Of a stretch of DNA of 7,390 nucleotides, positions 1 to 5,350 are shown piece after piece. Made by a program: the position numbers and the translations under genes. The DNA lies in contig CAZOQJ010000125.1 of assembly GCA_964581905.1 (NCBI GenBank), positions 1 through 7,390 on the forward strand, written 5' to 3'. This DNA is from CAZBWE01 sp964581905 (lineage in GTDB: Bacteria; Planctomycetota; Phycisphaerae; Sedimentisphaerales; Anaerobacaceae). The stretch's first letter is position 1. Each line of letters starts with the position of its first letter. Below the pieces are notes generated by a model that saw only the letters and a list, made by a program, of their open reading frames with translations, was not told the DNA's origin and ran no database searches.

Positions 1-302
1 ATTTATATGTGATGCCCTCGGTATCGGAGCCGTTTGGAATTGCTCCGCTGGAGGCGCTGGACAATGATGTACCTGTCATTATAAGCAAGCAAAGTGGAGT
101 ATCAGAAGTTTTGAGACATGCTTTGAAAGTTGACTTTTGGGATGTCAATGAGATTGCTAACAAGATTGTTGCGGTGCTGAAATATCCTCCGCTGGAGATG
201 ACACTGAGAAATCATGGCAATTTTGAGGTAAGGAAGCTGCGCTGGAGAGATTCAGCAGAAAAGTGTGCTAAAATTTATGAACAGACTATGGTTGCAGTTT
301 AA
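1..302 (+). CDS. GT4-family glycosyltransferase, C-terminal fragment (5' end outside window)
   Basis: The reading frame is open to the left edge (codons in phase with position 3), so only about the last 100 residues are present. They contain SEPFGIAPLEAL, the EX7E motif of retaining GT4 (glycosyl transferase group 1) enzymes, which binds the nucleotide-sugar donor. The following VPVIISKQSGVSEVL also fits the donor-binding Rossmann domain, and a C-terminal helix ends at KIYEQTMVAV. GT4 enzymes move a sugar from NDP- or UDP-sugar to an acceptor. Next to a GH57 amylase and a debranching enzyme, a glycogen-synthase-like role is likely but is an inference, because the acceptor-binding half is missing. 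The apparent GTG and ATG at 9-14 lie inside the motif and are not the start. The TAA stop is 57 bases before the GH57 gene. Confidence 0.88.
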   Translation, partial: LYVMPSVSEPFGIAPLEALDNDVPVIISKQSGVSEVLRHALKVDFWDVNEIANKIVAVLKYPPLEMTLRNHGNFEVRKLRWRDSAEKCAKIYEQTMVAV

Positions 303-320
303 TCGCATCACGCATGATGT

Positions 321-349
321 GTGACAGTTCGTTTGTAATACACTATACG
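321..349 (+). promoter_or_regulatory. Weak candidate sigma70-like promoter for the GH57 gene
   Basis: GTGACA (321-326) and TATACG (344-349) are separated by exactly 17 bases, matching 5/6 and 4/6 of the sigma70 consensus. Initiation would fall near 356, only about four bases before the GH57 ATG. That would suit this gene, because no convincing Shine-Dalgarno sequence precedes it. The block CACTATACG, which includes the -10 box, recurs at 411-419 inside the gene. The gene could equally be read through from the glycosyltransferase, since no terminator is seen between them. Confidence 0.25.
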
Positions 350-359
350 AGTAACGACA

Positions 360-1553
360 ATGCCTTCAGTATGTTTCTATTTTCAGGTGCATCAACCCTT
401 GCGGTTAAGGCACTATACGGTATTTGACAAAAACGACCAATATTTTGATGATTATAGAAATGCCTTCATCTGCAGGAAGGTGGCAAATAAATGTTATCTT
501 CCGGCAAATCGGTTGCTGCTGGATACAATACGGCGATTTGACGGCAGGTTTAAGATAGCATACAGCATAACCGGCGTATTACTCGAGCAGTTACAGCGGT
601 TTTCGCCGGAGGTTATGAGTACCTTTGATGCGCTGGCGGAAACCGGCTGTGTGGAATTCCTCGCTGAGACATATTATCACAGTTTGAGTTTTTTATATTC
701 ACATGATGAATTCATAGAGCAGATAAATAAGCACGTCGAGGCTATTGACCATTTTTTTGGCCAAAAACCGAAGGTTTTTAGAAATACAGAGTTGATATAC
801 AACAATGATTTGGCTGCTCTCATCGAGTCGATGGATAGCTTCGACGCGATAATTACGGAAGGAGCAGACCATATCCTGGGCTTTAGAAGTCCCAATTTTG
901 TCTATCGTCCGAAGGGCTGTAGCAAACTGAAGCTCTTGCTGAAGAACTATTCTCTCAGCGATGATATTGCCTTTAGGTTTTCTAATCGTGATTGGCCGCA
1001 GTGGCCGTTGACGGCGGATAAATTCGCTCGTTGGGTAAGCAATGTTAATGGCAACGGCAATGTTGTCAACCTCTTTATGGATTACGAGACATTAGGTGAG
1101 CATCAGTGGGCTGATACCGGAATATTTGATTTTATGCGGCATCTGCCCGATGAGATTCTGAAACATCCGGACAACAATTTTAAGACACCCAGCGAGGTAG
1201 TTCAATGTTATGACGCTGTTGACACCGTTGATGTGCCGCATATTATTAGCTGGGCCGATACCGAAAGAGACATATCAGCCTGGCTTGGAAACGCCATGCA
1301 GTCCAATGCCATTCATGAGCTTTATCGGCTTGAGAATAAAATCAAAAAAACTAAAGACGATTGTATCATTGCAGACTGGCGAAGATTGCAGGTGTCAGAC
1401 CATTTTTATTATATGTGCACCAAATACTTTGCTGACGGTGATGTGCATAAGTACTTTAATCCTTATGATTCACCTTACGATTCTTATATTAACTTTATGA
1501 ACGTACTGGATAATCTGCACAGCCGGTGTTCTAATCAGGCCTGTATTGCATAA
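360..1553 (+). CDS. GH57 family alpha-amylase-type glycoside hydrolase
   Basis: This 397-residue cytoplasmic protein has no signal peptide and matches glycoside hydrolase family 57, retaining enzymes that cleave or transfer alpha-1,4-glucans. The conserved regions appear in order: HQP at 11-13; LAETYYHSL at 101-109; FRNTELIY at 140-147 with the predicted nucleophile Glu144; FMDYETLGEH at 239-248 with the predicted acid/base Asp241; SWADTERDISAWLGN around 297-311; and SDHFYYM at 346-352. Many GH57 alpha-amylase-like proteins have lost a catalytic residue, but both are present here, so activity is expected. The motif style and the length of about 400 residues resemble the Methanocaldococcus jannaschii-type alpha-amylase group. 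The ATG at 360 puts the HQP motif at its usual distance from the N-terminus, although no strong ribosome site precedes it. The neighbours are a GT4 enzyme upstream and a debranching enzyme downstream, which supports glycogen turnover. Confidence 0.92.
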   Translation: MPSVCFYFQVHQPLRLRHYTVFDKNDQYFDDYRNAFICRKVANKCYLPANRLLLDTIRRFDGRFKIAYSITGVLLEQLQRFSPEVMSTFDALAETGCVEFLAETYYHSLSFLYSHDEFIEQINKHVEAIDHFFGQKPKVFRNTELIYNNDLAALIESMDSFDAIITEGADHILGFRSPNFVYRPKGCSKLKLLLKNYSLSDDIAFRFSNRDWPQWPLTADKFARWVSNVNGNGNVVNLFMDYETLGEHQWADTGIFDFMRHLPDEILKHPDNNFKTPSEVVQCYDAVDTVDVPHIISWADTERDISAWLGNAMQSNAIHELYRLENKIKKTKDDCIIADWRRLQVSDHFYYMCTKYFADGDVHKYFNPYDSPYDSYINFMNVLDNLHSRCSNQACIA

Positions 1554-1569
1554 CGTTTAGCATATACTC

Positions 1570-1633
1570 GTGCTACGCAGCACCCGTTCCTGTCTTCCGA
1601 CAGGAAGACATGGGGGGACAGAGTAGCATCTGT
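1570..1633 (+). repeat. Cluster of three small hairpins upstream of the debranching-enzyme gene
   Basis: Three inverted repeats lie almost end to end. The first is GTGCT-ACGC-AGCAC (1570-1583). The second is TGTCTTCC-GACA-GGAAGACA (1591-1610), an 8-bp stem. The third is ACAGA-GTAGCA-TCTGT (1618-1633). The middle one has an alternative fold that excludes it, CCTGTC-TTCC-GACAGG (1589-1604). In addition, TGTCTTCC at 1591-1598 is perfectly complementary to GGAAGACA at 1659-1666, which covers part of the ribosome site of the next gene. No T-run follows, so this is not an ordinary intrinsic terminator. It may be a decayed or complex repeat element, or a structured 5' leader. Confidence 0.5.
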
Positions 1634-1654
1634 TTATTATGGTATGCCGCGTTC

Positions 1655-1660
1655 GGGAGG
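1655..1660 (+). promoter_or_regulatory. Ribosome binding site that fixes GTG 1667 as the debranching-enzyme start
   Basis: GGGAGG is followed by the 6-base spacer AAGACA and then GTG at 1667-1669. The upstream in-frame ATG at 1610 has no comparable site and lies at the edge of a hairpin. The 19 residues it would add do not resemble the family N-terminus. Confidence 0.65.
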
Positions 1661-1666
1661 AAGACA

Positions 1667-3751
1667 GTGTTAACAGCATGTAAAGCCGATGATACAGCAC
1701 TCGTATGTGCATTACCGGGCGGCGGAAGCATTAAAGAATTACTGGCCAAAGAATGGCTGTTGACCAATGAACGGGGCAGCTACGCTTCATCGACAATTAT
1801 TGGTTGTAATACGAGGGGTTATCATGGCCTGCTCGTCGGCTCGCTTAATCCACCTGCCAACAGGATAATGGCACTGTCGGCCTGTATGGAGATGGTGATA
1901 TCTGAGCAAAAGGTATTCAATCTTTCGACCTTTGAATTCTCTGATAAATTTGCCCCGCAGGGCTTTGACTATATAAAGCGTTTTCGCCAGGATACGGGGG
2001 TGCATTTTTATTATGAGCTGGATAATCTCAAACTGACCAAATCTGTATATCTTCTTCGCGATACTGATACAGTTGCATTAGTGTATGATTTTACCGCTAT
2101 TAAAGAGCAGGTGGACTTCGTTTTGCGCCCGTTTGTGGCTTTGCGGGATTTCCACTCCCTGCAGAAATCTTACGCTTCGTTGTGTTCGAGTTGGCTTGGC
2201 AATGCTTTGCTTGTTCGATATGCTCTGCCGGACAGTTGTGGGTTGCTTTTGAGTTGTCCATCTGCGAGTTTTGAGAAGGACCAGCAGTGGTGGTTTAATT
2301 TCGTATATCGCAATGACAAAGAAAGAGGCCAGGCCTTTACCGAGGATTTGTGGACACCCGGCTTTTTTAAGTGCCGTATAGAGTCCCCGACCAAAATTAT
2401 TCTCTGGGCGAATCTGAGCAAACGCTCCAATACTGTGGATATAACCGGTGCCGACATTGATACGGTTCGTAGAGAGCTACTCGCCCATCAAAGCAGTATC
2501 TTGAACGGCACTCTAAAGAGAAGAGATAGACGGCTTGGGATGCTTTATTTGGCTGCCGACAGGTTTGTTACAAAACGCCAGACCTGTACGGGCGGTTCGC
2601 GAACCGCCCCTACCATAAGAACCACTATTTTAGCTGGCTTTCCGTGGTTTGCAGACTGGGGGAGAGATGCTTTTATTGCCTTGCCGGGCTTGTTGCTCTC
2701 GACCGGCAGGTTTGAGGAAGCAAAGTCGGTTTTGACCACCTTCGCTCAGGCGGCTGATGAGGGTATGATTCCAAATCGATTCGATGACAATAGCGATACA
2801 ACTTATTTTAATAGTGTTGATGCCTCTCTTTGGTTTGTAAATGCAGCTTTTCAATACTTAAACGCTGCCGGTGATTCGAAGACCTTCACGGAGGAGCTTT
2901 TGCCGGTAATTCGATGGATTATGGATTCTTACCATAAGGGCACGCGTTTTTGCATTCGCGCCGATGATGAGCTTATAACCGCAGGCAGCAGTGATACGCA
3001 GCTTACCTGGATGGACGCCAAATGTGACGGCGTCGTCTTTACACCCAGATATGGCAAGGCGGTCGAGGTCAATGCCCTGTGGTATAACGCGATTTGTAAT
3101 CTCGCTCAGTTTTATGCACAGCCTGTGGTGAGCCGGTCGAATCCGCGTGATGTCGATGCAGCGAAACATTACAAAGCTTTGGCTGGTAGGGTTGCGGCAA
3201 GTTTCTGCAAATTGTTCTGGAACGAGAGTAAAGGTTACTTAAACGACTGCATCTTGCCGGATGGTTCGGTTGATGACTCTCTTCGCCCGAACCAGCTCTT
3301 TGCTGTTTCACTTGCCTTTAGTCCTTTGTCGGCTCGTCAGCAAAAGTCGGTCGTGGATGTGGTACAAAAAGAGCTGCTGACGCCTTACGGCCTGCGTACG
3401 TTAAACGTTCAGGACAGTCGCTATAAAAGCGCATACACCGGCCCACAGCGGCAGCGCGATGAGGCCTATCACCAGGGCACAGTTTGGCCGTTTCTGCTCG
3501 GGCCGTTTGTAGAGGCATATTTGAAAGTTAATGGTTCCAGCCGAAAGAGTAAGAAAAAGGCTGCTGAATTTATCGAGCCATTGTTGCAGCATTTAACTGA
3601 CGAAGGCTGCCTCGGAAATGCCTCGGAGATATTTGATGGTGATGCCCCTCATAAGCCTCGCGGCTGTTTCGCCCAGGCCTGGAGCGTCGGCGAGTTGATT
3701 CGGGCATATCATCTGATTCATGGCAACGGCAAAATCCCTCCCACTAGGTAG
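1667..3751 (+). CDS. Glycogen debranching enzyme, archaeal/bacterial type (amylo-alpha-1,6-glucosidase, GH133)
   Basis: From GTG 1667 the protein has 694 residues, a normal length for the short archaeal/bacterial debranching enzymes. An N-terminal GDE_N-type beta domain is marked by KEWLLTNERGSYASSTIIG (about 28-46) and NTRGYHGLLVG (about 48-58). The C-terminal alpha/alpha-barrel glucosidase domain carries FPWFADWGRD (325-334), DTQLTWMDAKCDG (443-455, with the catalytic-acid Asp in TWMDA), RYGKAVEVNALWYN (461-474), HQGTVWPFLLGPF (602-614) and EIFDGDAPHKPRGCFAQAW (654-672). It hydrolyses alpha-1,6 branch glucose from glycogen limit dextrins in the cytoplasm, complementing the GH57 gene 113 bases upstream. 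Residues of roughly 305-319 (QTCTGGSRTAPTIRT) are encoded by a palindromic repeat and look like an extra insert between the two domains. The frame and all catalytic motifs are intact, so the enzyme is probably functional. Confidence 0.93.
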   Translation: MLTACKADDTALVCALPGGGSIKELLAKEWLLTNERGSYASSTIIGCNTRGYHGLLVGSLNPPANRIMALSACMEMVISEQKVFNLSTFEFSDKFAPQGFDYIKRFRQDTGVHFYYELDNLKLTKSVYLLRDTDTVALVYDFTAIKEQVDFVLRPFVALRDFHSLQKSYASLCSSWLGNALLVRYALPDSCGLLLSCPSASFEKDQQWWFNFVYRNDKERGQAFTEDLWTPGFFKCRIESPTKIILWANLSKRSNTVDITGADIDTVRRELLAHQSSILNGTLKRRDRRLGMLYLAADRFVTKRQTCTGGSRTAPTIRTTILAGFPWFADWGRDAFIALPGLLLSTGRFEEAKSVLTTFAQAADEGMIPNRFDDNSDTTYFNSVDASLWFVNAAFQYLNAAGDSKTFTEELLPVIRWIMDSYHKGTRFCIRADDELITAGSSDTQLTWMDAKCDGVVFTPRYGKAVEVNALWYNAICNLAQFYAQPVVSRSNPRDVDAAKHYKALAGRVAASFCKLFWNESKGYLNDCILPDGSVDDSLRPNQLFAVSLAFSPLSARQQKSVVDVVQKELLTPYGLRTLNVQDSRYKSAYTGPQRQRDEAYHQGTVWPFLLGPFVEAYLKVNGSSRKSKKKAAEFIEPLLQHLTDEGCLGNASEIFDGDAPHKPRGCFAQAWSVGELIRAYHLIHGNGKIPPTR
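2586..2613 (+). repeat. Perfect 20-bp palindrome inside the debranching-enzyme gene (REP-like, in frame)
   Basis: GGGCGGTTCGCGAACCGCCC at 2590-2609 equals its own reverse complement. The arms extend to GTA (2586-2588) and TAC (2611-2613), with one C/C mismatch at 2589/2610, giving a 28-base near-palindrome. It is much more GC-rich than the surrounding gene. It is translated as CTGGSRTAP just before the conserved TTILAGFPWFADWGRD block, where family members usually run straight on. A mobile or dispersed palindromic element is the best explanation; its copy number elsewhere in the genome cannot be seen here. Confidence 0.75.
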
Positions 3752-3763
3752 GTTCACAGGATC

Positions 3764-3767
3764 GGAG
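3764..3767 (+). promoter_or_regulatory. Ribosome binding site that fixes ATG 3774 for the HNH gene
   Basis: GGAG is followed by a 6-base spacer and ATG at 3774. The frame is open further upstream, to ATG 3720, but that start would overlap the debranching gene by 32 bases. It would also add 18 unremarkable residues before the zinc ribbon. Confidence 0.6.
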
Positions 3768-3773
3768 CAGATA

Positions 3774-4532
3774 ATGAAACGAGGGTGGTTAGATACGTAT
3801 GCGCCTTACGGTACATGTGACAGGTGTGGCTGGACAGGCAAGGACTGGGCGTTCAAATATCAAGGATTGTGCAAAAAGTGCTATAAGCAGTGGCGAAAGG
3901 AACGAGCAGAGGAGCGTCGGAGACTCAAGGCACCAAACGAGAACGTAGAGGTAACTGATGGGATAGTCGTCACAAGAAACGTTCGCGACCGTTTGCGGAA
4001 GCAGGCTCATTCTGATGTTCCTTTTACGAAAACGTGGCGTTTGGCGGATTGGTGCGAAGGTATCGGTTCTTTTCTATCACTAATAGCTATGCTTGTGCTA
4101 ATCTTCTCCTACAGTTTTCACCCAGAGTACTCTCCACTTCTTGTGATTTGCGCAGTCTTTGGCTTCGTTATGATTTTTGTGGGTAACATCATACAAAAAG
4201 CTGAGGCTGCAAAACGGAATCCAAAAGTTAGTGCTCGTTTGGAGGAACTGGCTCGCGAGAGACAAGAAAGAATCGAGGAGGCCAATGCATTCTACGCCAG
4301 TGCTGAATGGCGTTTACTTCGACAGCAAGTTATAGATCAGCAAGGGCGTGTTTGTCAGGAATGTGGTCGCCACATCACCGACGACTTTGATTTGACGGTT
4401 GACCATGTTAATCCTCGCAGCATACATCCCGATCAGAGTCTTGATGTGTCAAACTTGCGCGTGCTTTGTCGTAGCTGTAATGCCAAGAAGGGTAACAGTA
4501 TCATAGAGGGATACTCTGAGAGTAAACAGTGA
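3774..4532 (+). CDS. Membrane-anchored HNH endonuclease domain protein with N-terminal zinc ribbon
   Basis: From ATG 3774 the product has 252 residues. Residues 12-40 contain two CxxC knuckles (C15/C18 and C33/C36) that should bind zinc. A very basic stretch follows (about 38-52). Two hydrophobic helices at about 97-115 and 120-140 are joined by a short loop (HPEYS). Positive charge on both flanks puts both termini in the cytoplasm. A charged, probably coiled helix spans about 141-172. The HNH domain occupies about 173-243: zinc pairs C194/C197 and C232/C235, the catalytic pair D210-H211 in TVDHVNPRS, N227 in the SNL motif, and N236 where the last His would be (the common HNN form). HNH domains cut nucleic acid in restriction, anti-phage and mobile-element enzymes. 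A membrane-tethered role here, perhaps defence, is inference. The gene starts 22 bases after the debranching enzyme and could be co-transcribed with it. Confidence 0.85.
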   Translation: MKRGWLDTYAPYGTCDRCGWTGKDWAFKYQGLCKKCYKQWRKERAEERRRLKAPNENVEVTDGIVVTRNVRDRLRKQAHSDVPFTKTWRLADWCEGIGSFLSLIAMLVLIFSYSFHPEYSPLLVICAVFGFVMIFVGNIIQKAEAAKRNPKVSARLEELARERQERIEEANAFYASAEWRLLRQQVIDQQGRVCQECGRHITDDFDLTVDHVNPRSIHPDQSLDVSNLRVLCRSCNAKKGNSIIEGYSESKQ

Positions 4533-4607
4533 AACTTTACAAAATGAGGAAAGGAGTAATGGGAACAACCACCGTTTTATATCCGTGTTAGTCAGTGTCC
4601 AGCAATC
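4533..4607. other. Convergent intergenic gap with no recognisable terminator
   Basis: These 75 bases separate the stop codons of the HNH gene (+) and the oxidoreductase gene (-). I see no stable hairpin followed by a T-run on either strand. A 10-codon ATG-to-TAG frame at 4559-4591 follows an AGGAAAGGAG stretch, but with awkward spacing and no recognisable product, so it is not called as a gene. Confidence 0.4.
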
Positions 4608-5240
4608 TCAAAACTCTTTTGCCATTTGCCTGGCTTTTTCGCTCGCTTCATCTCGTTTTTGTTTTGCTATCTCAGGCCCGGCCGCGAGGGTAGGTTCAAC
4701 CACGAGCGAGCGAATATCGCTAAAGCCGATAAATGCTAATATCAGCTCAAGATATTTTTTTTGCAAATCGAATGCTTCCGCCTCAGTACCTGCTTTGTAT
4801 TCTCCGCCGCGTGCGTATGTGATAAAAATTGGCCTATTTTTTACTAATCCTTCGTAGCCGCCGTCTTTGTTGACGGTGAAAGTGAGGCCCGGCTGAACGA
4901 TTATATCTATGTATTGTTTCAGCCGGTAGGGGATTGAGAAATTCCACATCGGCACTGCTAAAACGAATTTATCCGCTGATTTGAATTCTTCAATTACGGA
5001 GACTATTTCTCCCCATATCTTTTTGTCCTCTGCTGAATGTTCTTTATTGTGCATTATTTTGTATTTTGCGCTGGCCGCTTTGAAGTCGAACTCTGGAAGC
5101 TCTTTTTCAAAAAGGTTTATCGTTTTGATTTTGTCGTTTGGATGGTTTTGTTTGTATGATTCGACAAATGCCTCCGTCACAGCTTCTGAGTAGGAAAGCT
5201 GCCCCATCGGCGACGCCTTGATATATAATAGATTCACCAT
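4608..5240 (-). CDS. azoR: FMN-dependent NADH azoreductase / NADH:quinone oxidoreductase (flavodoxin-like fold)
   Basis: From ATG 5240 the protein has 210 residues, the normal AzoR length. The N-terminal beta strand MVNLLYIKASPMGQLSYS carries the flavin-phosphate loop. VPMWNFSIPYRLKQYID (96-112) is the hallmark FMN-binding segment of the Flavodoxin_2 AzoR group, followed by PGLTFTVNKDGGYEGLV (117-133) and FITYARGGEY (139-148). These soluble homodimers reduce quinones, and azo dyes in vitro, by two electrons using NAD(P)H, and probably protect against quinone and thiol stress. The frame stays open upstream to 5324, but those 28 codons run through a repeat-rich spacer and are not family-like, while a strong AAAGGGGG site precedes ATG 5240. 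It lies 101 bases downstream of the ketosynthase gene on the same strand, so co-transcription is possible, though a link to lipid synthesis is not evident. Confidence 0.9.
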   Translation of the reverse strand: MVNLLYIKASPMGQLSYSEAVTEAFVESYKQNHPNDKIKTINLFEKELPEFDFKAASAKYKIMHNKEHSAEDKKIWGEIVSVIEEFKSADKFVLAVPMWNFSIPYRLKQYIDIIVQPGLTFTVNKDGGYEGLVKNRPIFITYARGGEYKAGTEAEAFDLQKKYLELILAFIGFSDIRSLVVEPTLAAGPEIAKQKRDEASEKARQMAKEF

Positions 5241-5244
5241 GATT

Positions 5245-5252
5245 CCCCCTTT
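5245..5252 (-). promoter_or_regulatory. Ribosome binding site that decides the azoR start
   Basis: On the minus strand AAAGGGGG is followed by AATC and then ATG at 5240-5238. This is the only strong Shine-Dalgarno-like sequence near either possible start of the oxidoreductase frame. Confidence 0.65.
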
Positions 5253-5255
5253 CAA

Positions 5256-5276
5256 TAAATCGCCAATCGTCAATCG
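5256..5276 (-). repeat. Three tandem 7-bp units upstream of azoR
   Basis: On the plus strand the units are TAAATCG, CCAATCG and TCAATCG, so the core AATCG repeats with a strict 7-base period. On the minus strand this reads CGATTGA-CGATTGG-CGATTTA, immediately before the ribosome site of the oxidoreductase. A related TCAATC occurs again at 5315-5320. It may be a repeat-element remnant or a set of protein-binding half-sites. Confidence 0.55.
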
Positions 5277-5283
5277 AAACTTG

Positions 5284-5303
5284 TCCGCCGTCCGTTTGGC
5301 GGA
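5284..5303 (-). repeat. Hairpin in the ketosynthase-azoR spacer
   Basis: TCCGCC (5284-5289) and GGCGGA (5298-5303) form a 6-bp GC-rich stem with an 8-base loop. No T-run follows on the minus strand, so it is a poor terminator. It is far more GC-rich than the AT-rich repeats on both sides, which suggests a mosaic spacer. Confidence 0.45.
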
Positions 5304-5322
5304 ATCACATATTGTCAATCTC

Positions 5323-5350
5323 AAATCTTAAATTTCAGATCTTAAATCTT
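5323..5350 (-). repeat. Imperfect 14-bp AT-rich tandem repeat overlapping the ketosynthase stop codon
   Basis: AAATCTTAAATTTC (5323-5336) is followed directly by AGATCTTAAATCTT (5337-5350), identical at 11 of 14 positions, with ATCTTAAAT exact in both. The second unit contains the stop codon (5342-5344) and last codons of the ketosynthase, so the repeat reaches into coding sequence. Confidence 0.5.

Noticed and set aside
306..319. CATCA-CGCA-TGATG inverted repeat after the glycosyltransferase gene, as a terminator
   Set aside because: The 5-bp stem is weak and no T-run follows.
424..450. TTGACA within the GH57 coding region as an internal promoter
   Set aside because: There is no acceptable -10 box at 16-18 bases, and it lies inside conserved coding sequence.
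1210..1500. Plus-strand frame of 96 codons inside the GH57 gene
   Set aside because: It is an out-of-phase reading of a gene whose own frame carries all GH57 motifs.
2586..2613. The palindrome in the debranching gene as a restriction or operator site
   Set aside because: Its length, GC richness and position within a coding gene at a family-specific insertion point fit a repeat element better.
3720..3773. Upstream start for the HNH gene
   Set aside because: It would overlap the debranching gene, lacks a ribosome site, and ATG 3774 has GGAG at good spacing.
4559..4591. Ten-codon frame after AGGAAAGGAG in the convergent gap
   Set aside because: The Shine-Dalgarno-like run ends only two bases from the ATG, the peptide has no features, and no conservation can be judged.
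4585..4857. Plus-strand frame over the end of azoR
   Set aside because: It is antisense to the AzoR motifs and has no domain signal beyond hydrophobic bias.
5241..5324. N-terminal extension of azoR by 28 codons
   Set aside because: The extension runs through the repeat-rich spacer, and the conserved flavodoxin fold begins at MVNLLYIKAS, right after a strong ribosome site.
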